Assembly: GCA_949752735.1 (NCBI GenBank)
Contig: OX457039.1
Coordinates: forward strand, 26,559,420-26,623,419
Direction of reading: 5' to 3'
Source of the DNA: Lumbricus terrestris
Lineage: Eukaryota > Annelida > Clitellata > Crassiclitellata > Lumbricidae
DNA: 64,000 nucleotides
This document shows positions 32,301 to 46,900 of this stretch, one piece after another. The notes under the pieces are model-generated. The model searched no databases and was not told the origin of the DNA. It saw nothing but the letters and a program-made list of their open reading frames with translations. A program made the translations under genes and the position numbers. Positions within the stretch are counted from its first letter, which is position 1, and the number at the start of each line of letters is the position of its first letter.

Positions 32301-35300
32301 GTTGTTTTCCCACTCTTTCTTTCGTCAATTCTCTCAGTCCTTGATTTCTGCTGTCAATCTTTCTCTCTATCTTTCTTCGTCACTCAGAATTGACGAAAGT
32401 TAGAGTGGAGACAACGTCAGCAGAAACACAGACAGACAGTGTCTGTCTGTAATGTCTGCTGTTGTTTTCCCACACTTTCTTTCGTCAATTCTCTCAGTCC
32501 TTGATTTCTGATGTATTTCTTTCCTTTTCTTTGTCGTCACTGTCTGTATTTGTTGTTTCTGCTGTCGATTTCCATTCTTTCTTTCGTCAATTCTCTCAGT
32601 CCTTGATTTCTGATGTATTTCTTTCCTTTTCTTCATCGTCACTGTCTGTATTTGTTGTTTCTGCTGTCGATTTCCATTCTTTCTTTCGCCAATTCTCTCA
32701 GTCCTTTTTTTACAGGTATTTTTTTCCTTTTCTTTGTCGTCACTGTCTGTATTTGTTGTTTCTGCTGTTGTTTTTCCACTCTTTCTTTCGTCAATTCTCT
32801 CAGTCCTTGATTTCTGCTGTATTTCTTTTTCTTTCTGTTGTCGTCACTGTCTGTCTGATGTTTCTGCTGTTGTTTTCCCACTCTTTCTTTCGTCAATTCT
32901 CTCAGTCCTTGGTTTCTGATGTATTTCTTTCCTTTCCTTTGTCGTCACTGTCTGTATTTGTTGTTTCTGCTGTCGATTTCCTTTCTCTTTCGTCAATTCT
33001 CTCAGTCCTTGGTTTCTGATGTATTTTTTTCCTTTTCTTTGTCGTCACTGTCTGTATTTGTTGTTTCTGCTGTCGATTTCCATTCTTTCTTTCGTCAAAT
33101 CTCTCTGTCCTTGATTTCTGATGTATTTCTTTCCTTTTCTTTGTCGTCACTGTCTGTATTTGTTGTTTCTGCTGTCGATTTCCATTCTTTCTTTCGTCAA
33201 ATCTCTCTGTCCTTGATTTCTGATGTATTTCTTTCCTTTTCTTTGTCGTCACTGTCTGTATTTGTTGTTTCTGCTGTCGATTTCCATTCTTTCTTTCGTC
33301 AAATCTCTCTGTGCTTGATTTCTGATGTATTTCTTTCCTTTTCTTTGTCGTCACTGTCTGTATTTGTTGTTTCTGCTGTCGATTTCCTTCCTTTCTTTCG
33401 TCAATTCTCTCAGTCCTTGATTGAGGTATTTCTTTCCTTTTCTTTGTCGTCACTGTCTGTGTTTGTTGTTTCTGCTGTCGATTTCCATTCTTTCTTTCTT
33501 CAATTCTCTCAGTCCTTGATTTCCCATGTATTTCTGTCCTTTTCTTTGTCGTCACTGTCTGTGTTTGTTGTCTCTGATGTTGATTTCCATTCTTTCTTTC
33601 GTCAATTCTCTCAGTCCTTGATTTCTGATGTATTTCTTTCCTTTTCTTTGTCGTCACTGTCTGTATTTGTTGTTTCTGCTGTCGATTTCCTTCCTTTCTT
33701 TCGTCAATTCTCTCAGTCCTTGATTTCTGATGTATTTCTTTCCTTTCCTTTGTTGTCGCTGTCTGTATTTGTTGTTTCTGCTGTCGATTTCCATTCTTTC
33801 GTCAATTCGTCAATTCTCTCAGTCCTTTGTTGTCGCTGTCTGTATTTGTCTGTATTTGTTGATTTCTCATGTATTACTTTTCTTTTCTTTGTCGTCACTG
33901 TCTGTATTTTTTCCTTCTGCTGTTGTTTTCCCACTCTTTCTTTCGTCAATTCTCTCAGTCCTTGATTTCTGCTGTATCTCTTTCTCTTTGCTAAGTCTTC
34001 ACTGTCTGTATTTGTTGTTTCTGTTGTCGATTTCCATTCGTTCTTTCGTCTATTCTCTCAGTCCTTGATTTCTGATGTATTTCTTTCCTTTATATATTTC
34101 TATATTTGTCGTCACTGTCTGTGTTTGTTGTTTCTGCTGTCGATTTTCTTCCTTTCTTTCGTCAATTCTCTCAGTCCTTGATTTCTGCTGTCAATCTTTC
34201 TCTCTATCTTTCTTCGTCACTCAGAATTGACGAAAGTTAGAGTGGGGACAACGTCAGCAGAAACACAGAAGGACAGTGTCTATCTGTATTGTCTGCTGTT
34301 GTTTTCCCACACTTTCTTTCATCAATTCTCTCTGTCCTTGATTTCTTCTGTATTTCTTTTTCTTTCTGTTGTCGTCACTGTCTTTTCTATGTTTCTGCTG
34401 TTGTTTTCCCACTCTTTCTTTCGTCAATTCTCTCAGTCCTTGATTTCTGCTGTATCTCTTTCTCTTTGTTAAGTCGTCACTGTCTGTCTGATATTTCTGC
34501 TGTCGTTTTCACCATTCTTTCTTTCGTCAATTCTCTCAGTTCTTGATTTCTGATGTATTTCTTTCCTTTCCTTTGTTGTCGCTGTCTGTATTTGTTGTTT
34601 CTGCTGTCGATTTCCATTCTTTCTTTCGTCAATTCTCTCAGTCCTTGATTTCTGATGTATTTCTTTCCTATTCTTTGTCGTCACTGTCTGTATTTGTTGT
34701 TTCTGCTGTCGATTTCCTTTCTCTTTCGTCAATTCTCTCAGTCCTTGGTTTCTGATGTATTTCTTTCCTTTTCTTTGTCGTCACTGTCTGTATTTGTTGT
34801 TTCTGCTGTCGATTTCCATTCTTTCTTTCGTCAAATCTCTCTGTCCTTGATTTCTGATGTATTTCTTTCCTTTTCTTTGTCGTCACTGTCTGTATTTGTT
34901 GTTTCTGCTGTCGATTTCCATTCTTTCTTTCGTCACTTCTCTCAGTCCTTTTTTTACATGTATTTTTTTCCTTTTCTTTGTCGTCACTGTCTGTATTTGT
35001 TGTTTCTGCTGCTGTTTTCCCACTCTTTCTGTCGTCAATTCTCTCAGTCCTTGATTTCTGCTGTATCTCTTTCTCTTTGTTAAGTCGTCACTTTCTGTCT
35101 GATATTTCTGCTGTTGTTTTCCCACTCTTTCTTTCGTCAATTCTCTCAGTCCTTGATTTCTGCTGTATTTCTTTTTCTTTCTGTTGTCGTCACTGTCTGT
35201 CTGATGTTTCTGCTGTTGTTTTCCCACTCTTTCTTTCGTCAATTCTCTCAGTCCTTGGTTTCTGATGTATTTCTTTCCTTTCCTTTGTCGTCGCTGTCTG

Positions 35301-36287
35301 TATTTGTTGTTTCCTGCTGTGAATTTCCATTCTTTTATTCGTCAATTCTCTCAGTCCTTGATTTCTGATGTATTTCTTTCCTTTTCTTTGTCGTCGCTGT
35401 CTGTATTTGTTGTTTCTGCTGTCGATTTCCATTCTTTCTTTCGTCAATTCTCTCAGTCCTTGATTTCTGATGTATTTCTTTCCTTTTCTTCGTCGTCACT
35501 GTCTGTATTTGTTGTTTCTGCTGTCGATTTCCATTCTTTCTTTCGTCAATTCTCTCAGTCCTTTTTTTACAGGTATTTTTTTCCTTTTCTTTGTCGTCAC
35601 TGTCTGTTTATGTTTCTCTTGTTGTTTTCCCACTTTTTCTTTCGTCAATTCTCTCAGTCCTTGATTTCTGCTGTCAATCTTTCTCTCTATCTTTCTTCGT
35701 CACTCAGAATTGACGAAAGTTAGAGTGGAGACAACGTCAGCAGAAACACAGACAGACAGTGTCTGTCTGTAATGTCTGCTGTTGTTTTCCCACACTTTCT
35801 TTCGTCAATTCTCTCAGTCCTTGATTTCTGATGTATTTCTTTCCTTTTCTTTGTCGTCACTGTCTGTATTTGTTGTTTCCTGCTGTCGATTTCCATTCTT
35901 TCTTTCGTCAATTCTCTCAGTCCTTGATTTCTGATGTATTTCTTTCCTTTTCTTTGTCGTCACTGTCTGTATTTGTTGTTTCTGCTGTCGATTTCCATTC
36001 TTTCTTTCGTCAATTCTCTCAGTCCTTGATTTCTGATGTATTTCTTTCCTTTTCTTTGTCGTCGCTGTCTGTATTTGTTGTTTCCTGCTGTGAATTTCCA
36101 TTCTTTCTTTCGTCAATTCTCTCAGTCCTTGATTTCTGATGTATTTCTTTCCTTTTCTTTGTCGTCGCTGTCTGTATTTGTTGTTTCTGCTGTCGATTTC
36201 CATTCTTTCTTTCGTCAATTCTCTCAGTCCTTGATTTCTGATGTATTTCTTTCCTTTTCTTCATCGTCACTGTCTGTATTTGTTGTT
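29384..36287 (+). repeat. Direct tandem duplication of 6904 bp, second copy
   Basis: Adjacent second copy of 22480-29383. At 36287 it diverges from the first copy (CGATTTCCATTC in place of CGATTTACATTC). Part of it (about 33990-35600) recurs again at 36840-38450 with a 2848-bp shift. Confidence 0.86.
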
Positions 36288-39200
36288 TCTGCTGTCGATT
36301 TCCATTCTTTCTTTCGCCAATTCTCTCAGTCCTTTTTTTACAGGTATTTTTTTCCTTTTCTTTGTCGTCACTGTCTGTATTTGTTGTTTCCTGCTTTCGA
36401 TTTCCATTCTTTCTTTCGTCAATTCTCTCAGTCCTTGATATCTGATGTATTTCTTTCTTTTTCTTTGTCGTCACTGTCTGTATTTTTTGTTTCTGCTGTC
36501 GATTTCCATTCTTTCTTTCGTCAATTCTCTCAGTCCTTGGTTTCTGATGTATTTCTTTTCTTTTCTTTGTCGTCACTGTCTGTATTTGTTGTTTCTGCTG
36601 TCGATTTCCATTCTTTCTTTCGTCAAATCTCTCTGTCCTTGATTTCTGATGTATTTCTTTCCTTTTCTTCGTCGTCACTGTCTGTATTTGTTGTTTCTGC
36701 TGTCGATTTCCATTCTTTCTTTCGTCAATTCTCTCAGTCCTTTTTTTACAGGTATTTTTTCCTTCTGCTGTTGTTTTCCCACTCTTTCTTTCGTCAATTC
36801 TCTCAGTCCTTGATTTCTGCTGTATCTCTTTCTCTTTGCTAAGTCTTCACTGTCTGTATTTGTTGTTTCTGTTGTCGATTTCCATTCGTTCTTTCGTCAA
36901 TTCTCTCAGTCCTTGATTTCTGATGTATTTCTTTCCTTTATATATTTCTATATTTGTCGTCACTGTCTGTGTTTGTTGTTTCTGCTGTCGATTTCCTTCC
37001 TTTCTTTCGTCAATTCTCTCAGTCCTTGATTTCTGCTGTCAATCTTTCTCTCTATCTTTCTTCGTCACTCAGAATTGACGAAAGTTAGAGTGGGGACAAC
37101 GTCAGCAGAAACACAGAAGGACAGTGTCTATCTGTATTGTCTGCTGTTGTTTTCCCACACTTTCTTTCATCAATTCTCTCTGTCCTTGATTTCTTCTGTA
37201 TTTCTTTTTCTTTCTGTTGTCGTCACTGTCTTTTCTATGTTTCTGCTGTTGTTTTCCCACTCTTTCTTTCGTCAATTCTCTCAGTCCTTGATTTCTGCTG
37301 TATCTCTTTCTCTTTGTTAAGTCGTCACTGTCTGTCTGATATTTCTGCTGTCGTTTTCACCATTCTTTCTTTCGTCAATTCTCTCAGTTCTTGATTTCTG
37401 ATGTATTTCTTTCCTTTCCTTTGTTGTCGCTGTCTGTATTTGTTGTTTCTGCTGTCGATTTCCATTCTTTCTTTCGTCAATTCTCTCAGTCCTTGATTTC
37501 TGATGTATTTCTTTCCTATTCTTTGTCGTCACTGTCTGTATTTGTTGTTTCTGCTGTCGATTTCCTTTCTCTTTCGTCAATTCTCTCAGTCCTTGGTTTC
37601 TGATGTATTTCTTTCCTTTTCTTTGTCGTCACTGTCTGTATTTGTTGTTTCTGCTGTCGATTTCCATTCTTTCTTTCGTCAAATCTCTCTGTCCTTGATT
37701 TCTGATGTATTTCTTTCCTTTTCTTTGTCGTCACTGTCTGTATTTGTTGTTTCTGCTGTCGATTTCCATTCTTTCTTTCGTCACTTCTCTCAGTCCTTTT
37801 TTTACATGTATTTTTTTCCTTTTCTTTGTCGTCACTGTCTGTATTTGTTGTTTCTGCTGCTGTTTTCCCACTCTTTCTGTCGTCAATTCTCTCAGTCCTT
37901 GATTTCTGCTGTATCTCTTTCTCTTTGTTAAGTCGTCACTTTCTGTCTGATATTTCTGCTGTTGTTTTCCCACTCTTTCTTTCGTCAATTCTCTCAGTCC
38001 TTGATTTCTGCTGTATTTCTTTTTCTTTCTGTTTTCGTCACTGTCTGTCTGATGTTTCTGCTGTTGTTTTCCCACTCTTTCTTTCGTCAATTCTCTCAGT
38101 CCTTGGTTTCTGATGTATTTCTTTCCTTTCCTTTGTCGTCGCTGTCTGTATTTGTTGTTTCCTGCTGTGAATTTCCATTCTTTCTTTCGTCAATTCTCTC
38201 AGTCCTTGATTTCTGATGTATTTCTTTCCTTTTCTTTGTCGTCGCTGTCTGTATTTGTTGTTTCTGCTGTCGATTTCCATTCTTTCTTTCGTCAATTCTC
38301 TCAGTCCTTGATTTCTGATGTATTTCTTTCCTTTTCTTCGTCGTCACTGTCTGTATTTGTTGTTTCTGCTGTCGATTTCCATTCTTTCTTTCGTCAATTC
38401 TCTCAGTCCTTTTTTTACAGGTTTTTTTTCCCTTTTCTTTGTCGTCACTGCCTGTATATGTTGTTTCTGCAGTCGATTTCCATTCTTTCTTTCGTCAATT
38501 CTCTCAGTCCTTGATTTCTGATGTATTTCTTTCCTTTTCTTTGTCGTCACTGTCTGTTTATGTTTCTCTTGTTGTTTTCCCACTTTTTCTTTCGTCAATT
38601 CTCTCAGTCCTTGATTTCTGCTGTCAATCTTTCTCTCTATCTTTCTTCGTCACTCAGAATTGACGAAAGTTAGAGTGGAGACAACGTCAGCAGAAACACA
38701 GACAGACAGTGTCTGTCTGTAATGTCTGCTGTTGTTTTCCCACACTTTCTTTCGTCAATTCTCTCAGTCCTTGATTTCTGATGTATTTCTTTCCTTTTCT
38801 TTGTCGTCACTGTCTGTATTTGTTGTTTCCTGCTGTCGATTTCCATTCTTTCTTTCGTCAATTCTCTCAGTCCTTGATTTCTGATGTATTTCTTTCCTTT
38901 TCTTTGTCGTCACTGTCTGTATTTGTTGTTTCTGCTGTCGATTTCCATTCTTTCTTTCGTCAATTCTCTCAGTCCTTGATTTCTGATGTATTTCTTTCCT
39001 TTTCTTTGTCGTCACTGTCTGTATTTGTTGTTTCCTGCTGTGAATTTCCATTCTTTCTTTCGTCAATTCTCTCAGTCCTTGATTTCTGATGTATTTCTTT
39101 CCTTTTCTTTGTCGTCGCTGTCTGTATTTGTTGTTTCTGCTGTCGATTTCCATTCTTTCTTTCGTCAATTCCCTCAGTCCTTGATTTCTGATGTATTTCT

Positions 39201-39786
39201 TTCCTTTTCTTCGTCGTCACTGTCTGTATTTGTTGTTTCTGCTGTCGATTTCCATTCTTTCTTTCGTCATTTCTCTCAGTCCTTTTTTTACAGGTATTTT
39301 TTTCCTTTTCTTTGTCGTCACTGTCTGTATTTGTTGTTTCCTGCTTTCGATTTCCATTCTTTCTTTCGTCAATTCTCTCAGTCCTTGATATCTGATGTAT
39401 TTCTTTCTTTTTCTTTGTCGTCACTGTCTGTATTTTTTGTTTCTGCTGTCGATTTCCATTCTTTCTTTCGTCAATTCTCTCAGTCCTTGATTTCTGATGT
39501 ATTTCTTTCCTTTTCTTTGTCGTCACTGTCTGTATTTGTTGTTTCTGCTGTCGATTTCCATTCTTTCTTTCGTCAATTCTCTCAGTCCTTGATTTCTGAT
39601 GTATTTCTTTCCTTTTCTTTGTCGTCGCTGTCTGTATTTGTTGTTTCTGCTGTCGATTTCCATTCTTTCTTTCGTCAATTCTCTCAGTTCTTGATTTCTG
39701 ATGTATTTCTTTCCTTTTCTTTGTCGTCACTGTCTGCATTTGTTGTTTCCTGCTTTCGATTTCCATTCTTTTTTTCGTCAATTCTC

Positions 39787-41536
39787 TCAGTCCTTGATTT
39801 CTGATGTATTTCTTTCCTTTTCTTTGTCGTCACTGTCTGCATTTGTTGTTTCCTGCTTTCGATTTCCATTCTTTCTTTCGTCAATTCTCTCAGTCCTTGA
39901 TTTCTGATGTATTTCTTTCTTTTTCTTTGTCGTCACTGTCTGTATTTTTTGTTTCTGCTGTCGATTTCCATTCTTTTTTTCGTCAATTCTCTCAGTCCTT
40001 GATTTCTGATGTATTTCTTTCCTTTTCTTTGTCGTCACTGTCTGTTTATGTTTCTCTTGTTGTTTTCCCACTCTTTCTTTCGTCAATTCTCTCAGTCCTT
40101 GATTTCTGCTGTCAATCTTTCTCTCTATCTTTCTTCGTCACTCAGAATTGACGAAAGTTAGAGTGGAGACAACGTCAGCAGAAACACAGACAGACAGTGT
40201 CTGTCTGTAATGTCTGCTGTTGTTTTCCCACACTTTCTTTCGTCAATTCTCTCAGTCCTTGATTTCTGATGTATTTCTTTCTTTTTCTTTGTCGTCACTG
40301 TCTGTATTTGTTGTTTCCTGCTGTCGATTTCCATTCTTTCTTTCGTCAATTCTCTCAGTCCTTGATTTCTGATGTATTTCTTTCCTTTTCTTTGTCGTCA
40401 CTGTCTGTATTTGTTGTTTCCTGCTGTGAATTTCCATTCTTTCTTTCGTCAATTCTCTCAGTCCTTGATTTCTGATGTATTTCTTTCCTTTTCTTTGTCG
40501 TCGCTGTCTGTATTTGTTGTTTCTGCTGTCGATTTCCATTCTTTCTTTCGTCAATTCCCTCAGTCCTTTTTTTACAGGTATTTTTTTCCTTTTCTTTGTC
40601 GTCACTGTCTGTATTTGTTGTTTCCTGCTGTGAATTTCCATTCTTTCTTTCGTCAATTCTCTCAGTCCTTGATTTCTGATGTATTTCTTTCCTTTTCTTT
40701 GTCGTCACTGTCTGCATTTGTTGTTTCCTGCTTTCGATTTCCATTCTTTCTTTCGTCAATTCTCTCAGTCCTTGATTTCTGATGTATTTCTTTCTTTTTC
40801 TTTGTCGTCACTGTCTGTATTTTTTGTTTCTGCTGTCGATTTCCATTCTTTTTTTCGTCAATTCTCTCAGTCCTTGATTTCTGATGTATTTCTTTCCTTT
40901 TCTTTGTCGTCACTGTCTGTTTATGTTTCTCTTGTTGTTTTCCCACTCTTTCTTTCGTCAATTCTCTCAGTCCTTGATTTCTGCTGTCAATCTTTCTCTC
41001 TATCTTTCTTCGTCACTCAGAATTGACGAAAGTTAGAGTGGAGACAACGTCAGCAGAAACACAGACAGACAGTGTCTGTCTGTAATGTCTGCTGTTGTTT
41101 TCCCACACTTTCTTTCGTCAATTCTCTCAGTCCTTGATTTCTGATGTATTTCTTTCTTTTTCTTTGTCGTCACTGTCTGTATTTGTTGTTTCCTGCTGTC
41201 GATTTCCATTCTTTCTTTCGTCAATTCTCTCAGTCCTTGATTTCTGATGTATTTCTTTCCTTTTCTTTGTCGTCACTGTCTGTATTTGTTGTTTCCTGCT
41301 GTGAATTTCCATTCTTTCTTTCGTCAATTCTCTCAGTCCTTGATTTCTGATGTATTTCTTTCCTTTTCTTTGTCGTCGCTGTCTGTATTTGTTGTTTCTG
41401 CTGTCGATTTCCATTCTTTCTTTCGTCAATTCCCTCAGTCCTTTTTTTACAGGTATTTTTTTCCTTTTCTTTGTCGTCACTGTCTGTATTTGTTGTTTCC
41501 TGCTGTGAATTTCCATTCTTTCTTTCGTCAATTCTC
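39787..41536 (+). repeat. Tandem duplication, 875-bp period
   Basis: Two consecutive 875-bp blocks (boundary near 40662) share unit order, including the rare CACTGTCTGCATTTG unit, the CTCTTGTTGTTTTCCC unit and one inverted-repeat module each (40146 and 41021). Part of this block recurs at about 44280-45000, offset 3320. Confidence 0.8.
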
Positions 41537-43927
41537 TCAGTCCTTGATTTCTGATGTATTTCTTTCCTTTTCTTTGTCGTCGCTGTCTGTATTTGTTGTT
41601 TCTGCTGTCGATTTCCATTCTTTCTTTCGTCAATTCCCTCAGTCCTTGATTTCTGATGTATTTCTTTCCTTTTCTTCGTCGTCACTGTCTGTATTTGTTG
41701 TTTCTGCTGTCGATTTCCATTCTTTCTTTCGTCAATTCTCTCAGTCCTTGATTTCTGCTGTATTTCTTTTTCTTTCTGTTGTCGTCACTGTCTGTCTGAT
41801 GTTTCTGCTGTTGTTTTCCCACTCTTTCTTTCGTCAATTCTCTCAGTCCTTGGTTTCTGATGTGTTTCTTTCCTTTCCTTTGTCGTCACTGTCTGTATTT
41901 GTTGTTTCTGCTGTCGATTTCCTTTCTCTTTCGTCAATTCTCTCAGTCCTTGGTTTCTGATGTATTTCTTTCCTTTTCTTTGTCGTCACTGTCTGTATTT
42001 GTTTTTTCTGCTGTCGATTTCCATTCTTTCTTTCGTCAAATCTCTCTGTCCTTGATTTCTGATGTATTTCTTTCCTTTTCTTTGTCGTCACTGTCTGTAT
42101 TTGTTGTTTCTGCTGTCGATTTCCATTCTTTCTTTCGTCAAATCTCTCTGTCCTTGATTTCTGATGTATTTCTTTCCTTTTCTTTGTCGTCACTGTCTGT
42201 ATTTGTTGTTTCTGCTGTCGATTTCCATTCTTTCTTTCGTCACTTCTCTCAGTAATTTTTTTACATGTATTTTTTTCCTTTTCTTTGTCGTCACTGTCTG
42301 TATTTGTTGTTTCTGCTGCTGTTTTCCCACTCTTTCTGTCGTCAATTCTCTCAGCCCTTGATTTCTGCTGTATCTCTTTCTCTTTGTTAAGTCGTCACTT
42401 TCTGTCTGATATTTCTGCTGTTGTTTTCCCACTCTTTCTTTCGTCAATTCTCTCAGTCCTTGATTTCTGCTGTATTTCTTTTTCTTTCTGTTGTCGTCAC
42501 TGTCTGTCTGATGTTTCTGCTGTTGTTTTCCCACTCTTTCTTTCGTCAATTCTCTCAGTCCTTGGTTTCTGATGTATTTCTTTCCTTTCCTTTGTCGTCG
42601 CTGTCTGTATTTGTTGTTTCCTGCTGTGAATTTCCATTCTTTCTTTCGTCAATTCTCTCAGTCCTTGATTTCTGATGTATTTCTTTCCTTTTCTTTGTCG
42701 TCGCTGTCTGTATTTGTTGTTTCTGCTGTCGATTTCCATTCTTTCTTTCGTCAATTCCCTCAGTCCTTTTTTTACAGGTATTTTTTTCCTTTTCTTTGTC
42801 GTCACTGTCTGTATTTGTTGTTTCCTGCTGTGAATTTCCATTCTTTCTTTCGTCAATTCTCTCAGTCCTTGATTTCTGATGTATTTCTTTCCTTTTCTTT
42901 GTCGTCGCTGTCTGTATTTGTTGTTTCTGCTGTCGATTTCCATTCTTTCTTTCGTCAATTCCCTCAGTCCTTGATTTCTGATGTATTTCTTTCCTTTTCT
43001 TCGTCGTCACTGTCTGTATTTGTTGTTTCTCCTGTCGATTTCCATTCTTTCTTTCGTCAATTCTCTCAGTCCTTGATTTCTGCTGTATTTCTTTTTCTTT
43101 CTGTTGTCGTCACTGTCTGTCTGATGTTTCTGCTGTTGTTTTCCCACTCTTTCTTTCGTCAATTCTCTCAGTCCTTGGTTTCTGATGTGTTTCTTTCCTT
43201 TCCTTTGTCGTCACTGTCTGTATTTGTTGTTTCTGCTGTCGATTTCCTTTCTCTTTCGTCAATTCTCTCAGTCCTTGGTTTCTGATGTATTTCTTTCCTT
43301 TTCTTTGTCGTCACTGTCTGTATTTGTTTTTTCTGCTGTCGATTTCCATTCTTTCTTTCGTCAAATCTCTCTGTCCTTGATTTCTGATGTATTTCTTTCC
43401 TTTTCTTTGTCGTCACTGTCTGTATTTGTTGTTTCTGCTGTCGATTTCCATTCTTTCTTTCGTCAAATCTCTCTGTCCTTGATTTCTGATGTATTTCTTT
43501 CCTTTTCTTTGTCGTCACTGTCTGTATTTGTTGTTTCTGCTGTCGATTTCCATTCTTTCTTTCGTCACTTCTCTCAGTAATTTTTTTACATGTATTTTTT
43601 TCCTTTTCTTTGTCGTCACTGTCTGTATTTGTTGTTTCTGCTGCTGTTTTCCCACTCTTTCTGTCGTCAATTCTCTCAGCCCTTGATTTCTGCTGTATCT
43701 CTTTCTCTTTGTTAAGTCGTCACTTTCTGTCTGATATTTCTGCTGTTGTTTTCCCACTCTTTCTTTCGTCAATTCTCTCAGTCCTTGATTTCTGCTGTAT
43801 TTCTTTTTCTTTCTGTTGTCGTCACTGTCTGTCTGATGTTTCTGCTGTTGTTTTCCCACTCTTTCTTTCGTCAATTCTCTCAGTCCTTGGTTTCTGATGT
43901 ATTTCTTTCCTTTCCTTTGTCGTCGCT
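41278..43927 (+). repeat. Tandem duplication, 1325-bp period
   Basis: Two consecutive 1325-bp blocks (boundary near 42603). Both carry the otherwise rare CTCAGTAATTTTTTTAC and CTCTCAGCCCTTG variants, which shows that they are recent copies of one another. Confidence 0.85.
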
Positions 43928-46900
43928 GTCTGTATTTGTTGTTTCCTGCTGTGAATTTCCATTCTTTCTTTCGTCAATTCTCTCAGTCCTTGATTTCTGA
44001 TGTATTTCTTTCCTTTTCTTTGTCGTCGCTGTCTGTATTTGTTGTTTCTGCTGTCGATTTCCATTCTTTCTTTCGTCAATTCTCTCAGTCCTTGATTTCT
44101 GATGTATTTCTTTCTTATTCTTTGTCGTCACTGTCTGTATTTTTTGTTTCTGCTGTCGATTTCCATTCTTTTTTTCGTCAATTCTCTCAGTCCTTGATTT
44201 CTCATATATTTCTTTCCTTTTCTTTGTCGTCACTGTCTGTTTATGTTTCTCTTGTTGTTTTCCCACTCTTTCTTTCGTCAATTCTCTCAGTCCTTGATTT
44301 CTGCTGTCAATCTTTCTCTCTATCTTTCTTCGTCACTCAGAATTGACGAAAGTTAGAGTGGAGACAACGTCAGCAGAAACACAGACAGACAGTGTCTGTC
44401 TGTAATGTCTGCTGTTGTTTTCCCACACTTTCTTTCGTCAATTCTCTCAGTCCTTGATTTCTGATGTATTTCTTTCTTTTTCTTTGTCGTCACTGTCTGT
44501 ATTTGTTGTTTCCTGCTGTCGATTTCCATTCTTTCTTTCGTCAATTCTCTCAGTCCTTGATTTCTGATGTATTTCTTTCCTTTTCTTTGTCGTCACTGTC
44601 TGTATTTGTTGTTTCCTGCTGTGAATTTCCATTCTTTCTTTCGTCAATTCTCTCAGTCCTTGATTTCTGATGTATTTCTTTCCTTTTCTTTGTCGTCGCT
44701 GTCTGTATTTGTTGTTTCTGCTGTCGATTTCCATTCTTTCTTTTGTCAATTCCCTCAGTCCTTTTTTTACAGGTATTTTTTTCCTTTTCTTTGTCGTCAC
44801 TGTCTGTATTTGTTGTTTCCTGCTGTGAATTTCCATTCTTTCTTTCGTCAATTCTCTCAGTCCTTGATTTCTGATGTATTTCTTTCCTTTTCTTTGTCGT
44901 CGCTGTCTGTATTTGTTGTTTCTGCTGTCGATTTCCATTCTTTCTTTCGTCAATTCCCTCAGTCCTTGATTTCTGATGTATTTCTTTCCTTTTCTTCGTC
45001 GTCACTGTCTGTATTTGTTGTTTCTGCTGTCGATTTCTTTCCTTTCTTTCGTCAATTCTCTCAGTCCTTGATTTCTGCTGTATTTCTTTTTCTTTCTGTT
45101 GTCGTCACTGTCTGTCTGATGTTTCTGCTGTTGTTTTCCCACTCTTTCTTTCGTCAATTCTCTCAGTCCTTGGTTTCTGATGTGTTTCTTTCCTTTCCTT
45201 TGTCGTCACTGTCTGTATTTGTTGTTTCTGCTGTCGATTTCCTTTCTCTTTCGTCAATTCTCTCAGTCCTTGGTTTCTGATGTATTTCTTTCCTTTTCTT
45301 TGTCGTCACTGTCTGTATTTGTTTTTTCTGCTGTCGATTTCCATTCTTTCTTTCGTCAAATCTCTCTGTCCTTGATTTCTGATGTATTTCTTTCCTTTTC
45401 TTTGTCGTCACTGTCTGTATTTGTTGTTTCTGCTGTCGATTTCCATTCTTTCTTTCGTCAAATCTCTCTGTCCTTGATTTCTGATGTATTTCTTTCCTTT
45501 TCTTTGTCGTCACTGTCTGTATTTGTTGTTTCTGCTGTCGATTTCCATTCTTTCTTTCGTCACTTCTCTCAGTCCTTTTTTTACATGTATTTTTTTCCTT
45601 TTCTTTGTCGTCACTGTCTGTATTTGTTGTTTCTGCTGCTGTTTTCCCACTCTTTCTGTCGTCAATTCTCTCAGTCCTTGATTTCTGCTGTATCTCTTTC
45701 TCTTTGTTAAGTCGTCACTTTCTGTCTGATATTTCTGCTGTTGTTTTCCCACTCTTTCTTTCGTCAATTCTCTCAGTCCTTGATTTCTGCTGTATTTCTT
45801 TTTCTTTCTGTTGTCGTCACTGTCTGTCTGATGTTTCTGCTGTTGTTTTCCCACTCTTTCTTTCGTCAATTCTCTCAGTCCTTGGTTTCTGATGTATTTC
45901 TTTCCTTTCCTTTGTCGTCGCTGTCTGTATTTGTTGTTTCCTGCTGTGAATTTCCATTCTTTCTTTCGTCAATTCTCTCAGTCCTTGATTTCTGATGTAT
46001 TTCTTTCCTTTTCTTTGTCGTCGCTGTCTGTATTTGTTGTTTCTGCTGTCGATTTCCATTCTTTCTTTCGTCAATTCTCTCAGTCCTTGATTTCTGATGT
46101 ATTTCTTTCCTTTTCTTCGTCGTCACTGTCTGTATTTGTTGTTTCTGCTGTCGATTTCCATTCTTTCTTTCGTCAATTCTCTCAGTCCTTTTTTTACAGG
46201 TATTTTTTTCCTTTTCTTTGTCGTCACTGTCTGTTTATGTTTCTCTTGTTGTTTTCCCACTTTTTCTTTCGTCAATTCTCTCAGTCCTTGATTTCTGCTG
46301 TCAATCTTTCTCTCTATCTTTCTTCGTCACTCAGAATTGACGAAAGTTAGAGTGGAGACAACGTCAGCAGAAACACAGACAGACAGTGTCTGTCTGTAAT
46401 GTCTGCTGTTGTTTTCCCACACTTTCTTTCGTCAATTCTCTCAGTCCTTGATTTCTGATGTATTTCTTTCCTTTTCTTTGTCGTCACTGTCTGTATTTGT
46501 TGTTTCCTGCTGTCGATTTCCATTCTTTCTTTCGTCAATTCTCTCAGTCCTTGATTTCTGATGTATTTCTTTCCTTTTCTTTGTCGTCACTGTCTGTATT
46601 TGTTGTTTCTGCTGTCGATTTCCATTCTTTCTTTCGTCAATTCTCTCAGTCCTTGATTTCTGATGTATTTCTTTCCTTTTCTTTGTCGTCACTGTCTGTA
46701 TTTGTTGTTTCCTGCTGTGAATTTCCATTCTTTCTTTCGTCAATTCTCTCAGTCCTTGATTTCTGATGTATTTCTTTCCTTTTCTTTGTCGTCGCTGTCT
46801 GTATTTGTTGTTTCTGCTGTCGATTTCCATTCTTTCTTTCGTCAATTCTCTCAGTCCTTGATTTCTGATGTATTTCTTTCCTTTTCTTCGTCGTCACTGT

